In this document: piece by piece, positions 26,672 through 33,583 of the stretch
Layout of the letters: each line of letters starts with the position of its first letter
Position numbering within the stretch: the first letter of the stretch is position 1
Assembly (NCBI RefSeq): GCF_006385595.1
Contig: NZ_CP041046.1
Span: forward strand, 1 to 64,000
Origin: Luteibacter pinisoli
Lineage (GTDB): Bacteria; Pseudomonadota; Gammaproteobacteria; Xanthomonadales; Rhodanobacteraceae
DNA: 64,000 nt
Direction of reading: 5' to 3'
Translations under genes and position numbers: made by a program
Notes under the pieces: model-generated
Seen by the model: only the letters and a program-made list of their open reading frames with translations
Told to the model about the DNA's origin: nothing
The model's database searches: none

Positions 26672-27208
26672 ATGTCGCGCATTCCCACCCCTGCCATCGA
26701 AACCGCCACTGGCGTTGCTGCCGAAGTTTTCGCTCAGATCAAGAAAGCCGCAGGCGGCGTCCCTAACACGTTCGCAGCGATCGGTGCCCACGGTCCTGCC
26801 GCATTGAAGGCAGTGCTCCAAGCCGAAGGCGTGCTGGCAGCAGGCACGTTGAGCAAGCAAGACCAGGAAACAATCAAACTAGTTGTCAGCGTCGAAACGG
26901 GTTGTGACTACTGTGTGGCAGCGCATAGCTTGCTAGGCAAGATGACGGGCCTTAACGCAGATGACCTCAAGAATATCCGAGACGGCGGGTTGACCGATGA
27001 CGAGCGCCGCAATGCCCTGATCACTTTTGCTCGGACCCTAGTTAAGACGACCGGTACGATCCCACAGGAAGCATTCACGTCGATCAAGGATGCGGGTTAC
27101 ACGTACGAGCAACTCGTCGATATCAGCCTGGCGATCGCTCTGACGGTCTTCACGAATACCTTCAATCGCATCAACGACACCGATATCGACTTTCCAGCTG
27201 TCAAATGA
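26672..27208 (+). CDS. Carboxymuconolactone decarboxylase/AhpD-like protein (copy 1)
   Basis: The 178-residue all-helical protein has the AhpD-type redox motif C-x2-C-x3-H in GCDYCVAAH, preceded by the conserved Glu, as in alkylhydroperoxidase AhpD and related peroxidase-like proteins. A disulfide-based peroxidase or reductase activity is more likely than decarboxylation, because the Cys pair is kept. A paralogue lies at 40085-40624. It has 147 bp upstream with no strong promoter recognised and is convergent with an AraC-family regulator that starts at 28226. Confidence 0.88.
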   Translation: MSRIPTPAIETATGVAAEVFAQIKKAAGGVPNTFAAIGAHGPAALKAVLQAEGVLAAGTLSKQDQETIKLVVSVETGCDYCVAAHSLLGKMTGLNADDLKNIRDGGLTDDERRNALITFARTLVKTTGTIPQEAFTSIKDAGYTYEQLVDISLAIALTVFTNTFNRINDTDIDFPAVK

Positions 27209-27257
27209 AGTGCAACACCGGCCTAGTGGTAGAGAGGACATGCAAATCAAGGCGAAA

Positions 27258-28226
27258 TCATGTCCTCTCGCCGCCTTCTCCGGCCATTGACTGCTTTCGC
27301 CAGCGGGACGGCGTAACTCCCATATGTGACTTGAACGCTCGTTGGAACGCGGCTTCCGATTGATAGCCTACAGATTCTGCGATAGCGGCTGTGGATGCGT
27401 TACCAGTTCGCAGCTCATTGGCGGAAAGCATCATTCGGATGTCAGTGAGAAGATCGTTGGCAGACATACCGAGCTTTTCTTGGAACAGTCGAACGAACGT
27501 CGCCCGCGACATATTGCAACGGGCAGCGAGAACCGGCAGCGTCCACGCCTGGCCGGGGTCATGAAAGATGGCATCGAGAGCCGGAGCGAGCCGTGGAAAA
27601 CCTGCAAGGGACAGAAGCCCCGGTGGGGCCGCTTCTAATTCACTGGCAAAGCGTAAGGTGATCGTGAACAACGCAGTCGACAATGCATCTAGCATGGCCC
27701 GGCCCCCCAGGCGATCGGCGGCACTTTCGGACTGCATTAACGACACGAGGCGGATCAACGCCGTGCCACTGTCAGCTTCCGTCGTGATCGAGCTATTGCG
27801 CGTCTGCACGATCAACCGTTTTGGAAGATACCGGCGTAACAGCCGTGCGTGCGCGGGCGTCAATACAAAACGACCGCACAACATATCCAGATGCTCTCCA
27901 CGGCCCGCGTTCTGACTGAAGACCAGGTTCGAAGCCACACGACTCTTTGCAGGCCTCGGACGGGATCCGGTCCCATCGTGCAACGTGTGTGCCTCACCAT
28001 TCGGGATCAGAAGGATGTCGCCTGCGACAATACGCTGAAGCTCTTCACCATTCTCTCCCACCAATGACGCCGAGCCATCAAGAACGATGTGATAGGCCAT
28101 TTCACCGTCGGAAAACGCATCTTGATCGATACGCCAGGGTGCCCCGTACTGGCAGCGAAGATCGAGTTGCCCGCGTACCGGCGTCATCTGCAGCAGGCGG
28201 CTAAGCCAATCAAGCGGTGGCGACAT
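27258..28226 (-). CDS. AraC-family regulator with cupin domain, RclR-like (copy 1)
   Basis: The 322-residue protein has an N-terminal cupin-type sensing domain (about 15-185) and a C-terminal double helix-turn-helix (about 220-315, ARCNMSRATFVRLFQEKLG, then AIAESVGYQSEAAFQRAF). The layout matches the cupin_6 AraC group that includes RclR, the reactive-chlorine sensor of E. coli, and a Cys near residue 25 (DLRCQYGAPW) is in the region where RclR uses a redox Cys. It is convergent with the AhpD-like gene and divergent from the HPP gene. A paralogue is at 29608-30579. Confidence 0.88.
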   Translation of the reverse strand: MSPPLDWLSRLLQMTPVRGQLDLRCQYGAPWRIDQDAFSDGEMAYHIVLDGSASLVGENGEELQRIVAGDILLIPNGEAHTLHDGTGSRPRPAKSRVASNLVFSQNAGRGEHLDMLCGRFVLTPAHARLLRRYLPKRLIVQTRNSSITTEADSGTALIRLVSLMQSESAADRLGGRAMLDALSTALFTITLRFASELEAAPPGLLSLAGFPRLAPALDAIFHDPGQAWTLPVLAARCNMSRATFVRLFQEKLGMSANDLLTDIRMMLSANELRTGNASTAAIAESVGYQSEAAFQRAFKSHMGVTPSRWRKQSMAGEGGERT

Positions 28227-28414
28227 AAGGGCGCTGAACCTTCGAATAGGAAGTCCGTGTTTAGAGCATTATAAGCCCGGACGAATCCCATAGTGTCGGC
28301 CGATATGTCGTGACCATCGCAACACACATGTCAGTCCAAGAGCCGATCAAGAACTAGATAACAGATGCAATACAGCTGCCCCGGCTAGGTCGGCTAATCG
28401 CGGAGGTTCGAATC

Positions 28415-28918
28415 ATGTCTGTTGAATGCGCCAACTCAGTTGCCAAGAATTTATGCGTCGTTTGGCTAGCGTGCGGCTTGTTCATCTGCACCATCATTCT
28501 AGGGATCATGCCCAACGTCGTTGCAGACGGCGCGCCATTGGTCGCTCCTATGGGGGCGTCCGTGATGCTCATGCTCCTGGCCCCCAAGAGTGCCTTTGCT
28601 CGGCCGCGATCGGTCGTTCTCGCTAATTTCCTGGCTACGGCGATCGGCTTGGTGGTCACCCACGTCTTCCCGTCCTTGCTCATGGCGAGCGCTGCAGCGA
28701 TGGCCCTTACCATTGGAGCCATGGGGGCCTTCCGGGCGATCCATCCCCCAAGTGCAGGCATCGCACTCTTTGCTGTTTCCCAAGGAGCACAATCCGCATC
28801 AGACGGATTTGCCCTTCTGTTCGGCGGCGTGATGACACGAACTGCGGTAATACTAGTTCTTGTTATAGGGCTCAATCGTTTAGGCGACGTCATCTGGAAA
28901 CGGCAAGCAAAAGTATGA
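28415..28918 (+). CDS. HPP family integral membrane protein
   Basis: The 167-residue protein is almost wholly hydrophobic, with four membrane helices and the family signature AIHPPSAGIAL (HPP motif) plus the upstream PMGASVMLMLLAPKSAFARP segment. HPP proteins are small inner-membrane proteins; some relatives are linked to nitrite transport in chloroplasts, but the bacterial function is open. GGAGG lies 8 bp before the ATG. It stands alone between divergent and convergent AraC genes. Confidence 0.85.
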   Translation: MSVECANSVAKNLCVVWLACGLFICTIILGIMPNVVADGAPLVAPMGASVMLMLLAPKSAFARPRSVVLANFLATAIGLVVTHVFPSLLMASAAAMALTIGAMGAFRAIHPPSAGIALFAVSQGAQSASDGFALLFGGVMTRTAVILVLVIGLNRLGDVIWKRQAKV

Positions 28919-29009
28919 GAGTGATGTCCTTTGCCGAAGGTAACCCACGCTTGACCCGAGAAAGGGCCCGCTGACTGACGACATCGGCTTACAACCAGCT
29001 TCTATCGAT

Positions 29010-29594
29010 TCAGGAGTGCAATGTCTCAAGTTGCCAGTGCACGTCAAACAATCCGTATCGCCGTAAACGGAGCATGACTTCCGCGTCAGTGCACTGCGAC
29101 GAGAGCATACGCCATTGCTGCGGCGTCATATGAAGCCTTCGCCTAAACCATTTGCAGAGGTGGGCATGATCGGTGAGCCCGCACTCCGCCGCAATATCAC
29201 CTACCTTCATCGATGTTCTCGAAAGAAGGCCTAGAGCCTGGTTGAGGCGCAAATCGAGGATGTACTGGTGCGGGGTCTGCCCAAACGTTGCTTTGAATCG
29301 TCGGCTAAACTCGCCTTGGCTTAGTCCGACAAGAGAACCAAGCGCCGTTAAGGGCAATTTCTCTGCTAGGTTAATATCAATGTATGCGCGCAATGCGACC
29401 GAGGCGCGATGTTCCAGCCTCTTTCCCACTTGCGGCGGAGACGCAGATGGAGGAATCGTCGGTGAACACGATGCTTTCTCTGTTTTGAAGTTTGGGTTGC
29501 ACGCGTTCTCATCGCCGCGGCTGGCATGTGCCACTAAGGTGTTCGACGACGTGACGAGACGTTGGTTCGCCGCATGTGCAATGTCGTATCCCAT
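29010..29594 (-). CDS. Short AraC-family transcriptional regulator
   Basis: The 194-residue protein is mostly a C-terminal AraC double helix-turn-helix (about 90-190, LSQGEFSRRFKATFGQTPHQYILDLRL, shortened here to its key LSQGEFSRRFKATFG, then VGDIAAECGLTDHAHLCKWF) with a short N-terminal extension and no recognisable sensor domain. The ATG at 29594 is chosen because the frame beyond it runs into the neighbouring gene; GGA lies 8-10 bp upstream. It follows another AraC gene by 13 bp on the same strand, so two regulators are likely co-expressed. Confidence 0.8.
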   Translation of the reverse strand: MGYDIAHAANQRLVTSSNTLVAHASRGDENACNPNFKTEKASCSPTIPPSASPPQVGKRLEHRASVALRAYIDINLAEKLPLTALGSLVGLSQGEFSRRFKATFGQTPHQYILDLRLNQALGLLSRTSMKVGDIAAECGLTDHAHLCKWFRRRLHMTPQQWRMLSSQCTDAEVMLRLRRYGLFDVHWQLETLHS

Positions 29595-29607
29595 GGTGAT
29601 TTTCCGG

Positions 29608-30579
29608 CTACATAGTCCATGGCGCATCGGTGGCTCGTCTCCATGCCGATGGTGTAAACCCCGTGTGCCCCTTAAAAGCGCGATTAAATGCAGCTTCAGA
29701 GCGGTAACCGACCGACTCAGCGATGGCACTTAGCGAGTCAGCGGAGGCCATAATTCGCCGAGCGGCAAGGCCCATGCGTAGGTCGACCAGAAGCTCGTTA
29801 GCGGACCTGCCGACGGTCGTTCGGAACCTTCGGATAAACGTCGCGCGCGACATATTGCAGCGCGAGGCCAGCATCGGTAGGGTCCAGGGCGTACCTGGCT
29901 CCGATACAAGGGCATTCAGCGCTGGAACCAATCGGGGTACGGCGGCAAGCGCCAGGAGGCCGAGCGGAGTCGCATCGTTCCTAGTTCCATAGCGCATCGC
30001 TAACGTAAATAGTGCCTTCGAATAGGCGTCGACCAGTGGTTGCTTTCCGACTTCCCCATGGTCGGCCTCAGCACATAGCAGTTCCACCAAGCGTGCAACA
30101 TCGGACCTGCCAGGTGATGCCGATGATAGGTGCGTCGATGCCGTGATAAAAATTCGATGCGGCATACATCGCCTTACAATGGAATCTTGTGCAGCGGGAA
30201 GGATAAAGCGTCCGGAAAGCAGGTCGACCTTTGAGTTTGGAAAGCAGGCAACGGAGGCAGTTGTTATCGAGCTATCTGCCATGGAGTGCTCATTTACCAA
30301 GCTGCGAATCTGGTGCGGCGTCCCGTGAGGGAAGAGAACCATGTCGCCCTCGCCGAGGACTATTTGGTCTCGCGAGCATGAATCGGAGACAATTATGGAG
30401 CCCGACAAAACCGCGTGGTACGGCAGCATCCCATTGCCGGCTGCAGGAACGCGTGCTGTGCAAGGCGCGAGCTGGTTGATTCGAGCGTCCACGCGCCCTC
30501 TTACGTCGAGGATGCGAAGTAACCCCTCGACCCAATCGCAAACTTCGGTTGCTTCGCTCTGAACCAACATAGACAACAT
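29608..30579 (-). CDS. AraC-family regulator with cupin domain (copy 2)
   Basis: The 323-residue protein is a clear paralogue of the regulator at 27258-28226: N-terminal cupin-type domain, a linker with RFILPAAQDS, and a C-terminal AraC domain (ASRCNMSRATFIRRFR, AIAESVGYRSEAAFNRAFKG). The Cys in the DLRC segment of copy 1 is not kept, so the sensing chemistry may differ. It lies 58 bp downstream of an SDR gene and upstream of the short AraC gene on the same strand, suggesting an SDR-AraC-AraC transcript. A second ATG (Met4) is an alternative start. Confidence 0.87.
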   Translation of the reverse strand: MLSMLVQSEATEVCDWVEGLLRILDVRGRVDARINQLAPCTARVPAAGNGMLPYHAVLSGSIIVSDSCSRDQIVLGEGDMVLFPHGTPHQIRSLVNEHSMADSSITTASVACFPNSKVDLLSGRFILPAAQDSIVRRCMPHRIFITASTHLSSASPGRSDVARLVELLCAEADHGEVGKQPLVDAYSKALFTLAMRYGTRNDATPLGLLALAAVPRLVPALNALVSEPGTPWTLPMLASRCNMSRATFIRRFRTTVGRSANELLVDLRMGLAARRIMASADSLSAIAESVGYRSEAAFNRAFKGHTGFTPSAWRRATDAPWTM

Positions 30580-30637
30580 GCCTCGAGATCACCTGCCGGA
30601 GGCGTGAGGCGCTTCCGCATCACGCCGCGTCATCGCT

Positions 30638-31411
30638 TCAAACCGCAGGCACTTCGCCGCCATCCAACCGAATGGCCGATCCGGTCATCCAACGTGCAGA
30701 AGGCGACACCAGATAGGCCATCAGATCAGCAATCTCTTCGGGCGTTCCGTACCGGCGGATCCCCGAGTGCGCCAAGAACGTCGATGCGGCCTGTTCCACA
30801 CTCACCGAGTGATCCTTCGCCCACTTCTGAAGGAAGCTCTCTCGGCGTCCGGTCATCACGGGTCCAGGCATCACGCTGTTAACCTGCACGCCGTCCACCA
30901 GACCACGATCTGCGAAAGCCTTGGCCAGCGCGACTATGGCAGCGTTGATCGTACCGACTGCCGCATAAGGCGATTTGGGCACTTGCGCACTGTTGCCAGA
31001 GGTAAAAACTACTGAACCACCACTGGCCTTCAGGGCGGGCCACGCCTGTATCGTGAGCCGGCGTGCCCCGTGCAACTTGAGTTCCGTACCCGCAGTCCAT
31101 TGCTCATCCGCCATGTCAAAGAGGTCAATCTGCGGCACGGCGCCGGCAATGTTCAGAAGGGCGTCCACGCGCCCGAAGCGCGAAATCGTTGTCTCGACCA
31201 CTCTGGTCGCAGCGGATGCGTCCGCCAGGTCCTCAACAAGTACAAGCGCAGACGCGCCCGCGCGCTCGACCATATCGGCCGTCTCATTGAGCCCGTCCTT
31301 GCCTCGTGCGACGAGCACGAGGTGGCCAAAGTCCGCTGCTAGCCTAACGGCAGTTGCCCTCCCAATTCCCTGGCTCGCACCTGTGACAATAGCTACGTTG
31401 GTCTTGGACAT
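30638..31411 (-). CDS. SDR-family oxidoreductase lacking the catalytic Lys
   Basis: The 257-residue protein has the Rossmann motif TGASQGIG (10-17), the NAG-like NIAG (87-90), Ser138 and Tyr149 spaced as in classical short-chain dehydrogenases. The YxxxK motif reads Y149-A-A-V-G153, with Gly replacing the Lys that lowers the Tyr pKa and binds the cofactor ribose. It may be a weak or non-classical dehydrogenase. It lies 113 bp downstream of a hydrolase gene and 58 bp upstream of two AraC regulators on the same strand. Confidence 0.87.
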   Translation of the reverse strand: MSKTNVAIVTGASQGIGRATAVRLAADFGHLVLVARGKDGLNETADMVERAGASALVLVEDLADASAATRVVETTISRFGRVDALLNIAGAVPQIDLFDMADEQWTAGTELKLHGARRLTIQAWPALKASGGSVVFTSGNSAQVPKSPYAAVGTINAAIVALAKAFADRGLVDGVQVNSVMPGPVMTGRRESFLQKWAKDHSVSVEQAASTFLAHSGIRRYGTPEEIADLMAYLVSPSARWMTGSAIRLDGGEVPAV

Positions 31412-31524
31412 CTAAGCTTCCTCATGGAGAAAAGCAGGGCGATGAGGACGCGCAAGTTGGCGACTTCCTGGTTTATCTATCGCCCTGGAAAGTTTGTGAA
31501 TATTGGCTTCAGTCAATCCATCAA

Positions 31525-32373
31525 TCACAGGAAGGATCTGATGGCGTGAGCAATCTCGGCATGATGGCTCTCTAGCGCGAAGTGGCCCGATTCGACAAAT
31601 TGAACCTCAGCCTCGGGCACGTCGCGCCTGAAGGCTTCCGCGCCGGCGGGTAGGAAGAACGGATCGTGGCGACCCCATATCGCAAGGACCCGCGGCTTGT
31701 GCTGGCGAAGGTACTCCTGAAACTTGGGATAAAGCGCGACGTTTGATGCGTAATCCAAAAGAAGGTCGAGCTGTACATCGTGCGCCCCTGGGCGGGCCAG
31801 GTAGAAATTGTCCAGAGAGTATCCGTCAGGAGAAATCCGCGAGATATCGGGCACGCCATGCGTGTACTGCCAGTACGTCGTTTCGGGTGAAAGGAAGGCG
31901 CGCAGCGCGTCACGGTTCTCTTGAGTTGGTTCCTTCCAGTACGCGCGAATAGGGTCCCATCCATCACTTAGCCCCTCTGAGTACGCGTTTCCATTTTGGC
32001 TGACGATTGCGTCGATTCGCTCGGGATGCATCAGTGCGATACGTAAACCGACCGGTGATCCGTAGTCGAAGACATAGATGGAGAATCGGGGAAGACCAAC
32101 GAGCTCAGTGAACCGGCTGATAATTCGGGCCATGTTCTCGAATGTATATTCGAAGTCCGTGCGCAACGGCATGGCCGACCGTCCGAAGCCCGGTAGATCC
32201 GGTGCCACCACGCGAAAGTTCCCACAGAGAGCGGGAATCAGGTCGCGGAACATATGACTCGACGTCGGGAACCCATGAAGGAGAAGCAACGCCGGTGCCA
32301 CGGGCGGCCCGGCCTCGCGATACGCAATCTCGAATCCATCGACGTCGATGTGACGATACGTGACAGGGTACAT
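31525..32373 (-). CDS. Alpha/beta hydrolase, epoxide hydrolase/dehalogenase type
   Basis: The 282-residue protein has HGFPTSS (oxyanion hole), a nucleophile elbow VFDYGSPVG with Asp103 instead of Ser, a late WGRHDPFF acidic region and a C-terminal SGHFALE with the catalytic His. An Asp nucleophile is characteristic of epoxide hydrolases and haloalkane dehalogenases. It heads a minus-strand series with the SDR and two AraC genes. Substrate is not predictable from sequence. Confidence 0.88.
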   Translation of the reverse strand: MYPVTYRHIDVDGFEIAYREAGPPVAPALLLLHGFPTSSHMFRDLIPALCGNFRVVAPDLPGFGRSAMPLRTDFEYTFENMARIISRFTELVGLPRFSIYVFDYGSPVGLRIALMHPERIDAIVSQNGNAYSEGLSDGWDPIRAYWKEPTQENRDALRAFLSPETTYWQYTHGVPDISRISPDGYSLDNFYLARPGAHDVQLDLLLDYASNVALYPKFQEYLRQHKPRVLAIWGRHDPFFLPAGAEAFRRDVPEAEVQFVESGHFALESHHAEIAHAIRSFL

Positions 32374-32404
32374 AGAACCTCCGGGCGATCGGTGACGCGA
32401 TCGC

Positions 32405-32659
32405 CTATGTCAGGCAAACTAAGGAAGTGGACTGACCGCCGATCAGGTGGCAGCTTGGCTCTGTGGCGATGGCTGGCATCGCGCCAGGTAGCAACGCGGA
32501 GAATGGGGTAGCCCACATCACCTGTTGCGCGGTCGATGGCGGAAGGAATAGTTCAAGAGCCAGCAATGCCATCATGAGGATTTTGGCGGCGGCCGGAGTG
32601 CTTCCAACGGCATATTGGGAGGCATCGCTGAGCGCAGCAGAGGAAATTGAGTTGGCCAT
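32405..32659 (-). CDS. Possible small membrane protein, hypothetical
   Basis: An 84-codon frame with AAGG five bases before its ATG encodes a protein with a hydrophobic stretch at about 26-41 (ILMMALLALELFLPP). It matches no family I recognise. Codon use does not clearly mark it as coding, and an equally long frame exists on the other strand, so it may be chance. Confidence 0.25.
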   Translation of the reverse strand: MANSISSAALSDASQYAVGSTPAAAKILMMALLALELFLPPSTAQQVMWATPFSALLPGAMPAIATEPSCHLIGGQSTSLVCLT

Positions 32660-32877
32660 TGGGTGCCTTCAGGTGTAGTACGTCCGCATTGGCTTCCCCC
32701 ACACGTTCTCAGTGACCGGGAGTTGCCATAGGCAGGCCGTCGAACCGTAGTGGGACGGGGGGCTGCCTTCTTCACCCTTTCGAGAGCAAGTTTTCCCGTT
32801 CGGCACAACCTGGTTCGACCCATGCGCTATTTGCTTACCGAAACAGCGTGGCTTTCTACCCTTTCGGGGTTAGGATC

Positions 32878-32896
32878 TTGCGCATTGATTGCGCAA
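32878..32896. promoter_or_regulatory. Inverted repeat upstream of the response regulator
   Basis: The dyad TTGCGCA-TTGAT-TGCGCAA is perfect (7-bp arms, 5-bp spacer) and ends 34 bp before the GTG start of the LuxR-type regulator. It is a candidate operator for autoregulation. Confidence 0.6.
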
Positions 32897-32930
32897 AATT
32901 AGTTGAATCTACCAAGCCGCGAGGCGCGCT

Positions 32931-33566
32931 GTGGCATCCGTGGACCGCATCATTCGTATCCTTATCGTTGACGATCACCCCATGATGCGGGAGGGGCTTC
33001 GTTCGACGCTTGAGCGCGAACGCGATATGAAAGTCGTCGGTGAGGCGTCCGACGGAAGCGACGCGGTTGCACGTTTTCGTGATCTTCGGCCGTCCGTCAC
33101 GCTTATAGACCTACAGATGGCGCCTGTGGACGGACTGCAGGCGATCGTAGACATCCATGGCGAGTTCCCGGACGCTCCCCTCATCGTTCTGACGACGTAT
33201 CCTGGGGATGCGCGGGTCGCACGGGCCCTCCAGTCAGGCGCCATGTCCTATCTTCTCAAGACCTCCTCGAGCGAGGAAATCGTGCGCACGGTGAGGGGCG
33301 CCGCTGACGGCAAGAAAGTACTTGCGACAGAGATCTTGCAGGATGTGACGGCGCACCAGGGCCTTGAATCGCTAACACATAGAGAGTTACTCGTACTCCA
33401 AATGGTCGCCCAAGGCTTCACCAACCGTGCCATCGGCGACGTGTTGCGCGTGTCAGAGGACACCATAAAGACACGCATGAAAAGCATTCTGGCAAAGCTT
33501 GGCGCGAACGACCGGGCGCACGCGGTCACAATCGCAATCCGACGCGGCTTTCTTGACCCGCAATAG
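32931..33566 (+). CDS. NarL/FixJ-type response regulator
   Basis: The 211-residue protein has a receiver domain (IRILIVDDHPMMREGL, phosphoacceptor Asp in TLIDLQM, Lys in YLLKTSS) and a LuxR-type helix-turn-helix (LTHRELLVLQMVAQGFTNR, DVLRVSEDTIKTRM). Its partner is the propeller-type sensor kinase whose gene converges on it, ending 17 bp away. The GTG start has GAGG six bases upstream, and a perfect inverted repeat lies in the promoter. Lower GC than the core genes. Confidence 0.9.
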   Translation: MASVDRIIRILIVDDHPMMREGLRSTLERERDMKVVGEASDGSDAVARFRDLRPSVTLIDLQMAPVDGLQAIVDIHGEFPDAPLIVLTTYPGDARVARALQSGAMSYLLKTSSSEEIVRTVRGAADGKKVLATEILQDVTAHQGLESLTHRELLVLQMVAQGFTNRAIGDVLRVSEDTIKTRMKSILAKLGANDRAHAVTIAIRRGFLDPQ

Positions 33567-33583
33567 GGCTCGCATGCTGATTG

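Larger units (their letters stand above)
32374..32930. other. Long spacer with few features
   Basis: This 557-bp gap separates a minus-strand hydrolase gene from a plus-strand response regulator. It holds one doubtful small frame (32405-32659, minus strand) and an inverted repeat at 32878-32896 that belongs to the response-regulator promoter. Nothing else was recognised. Confidence 0.6.
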
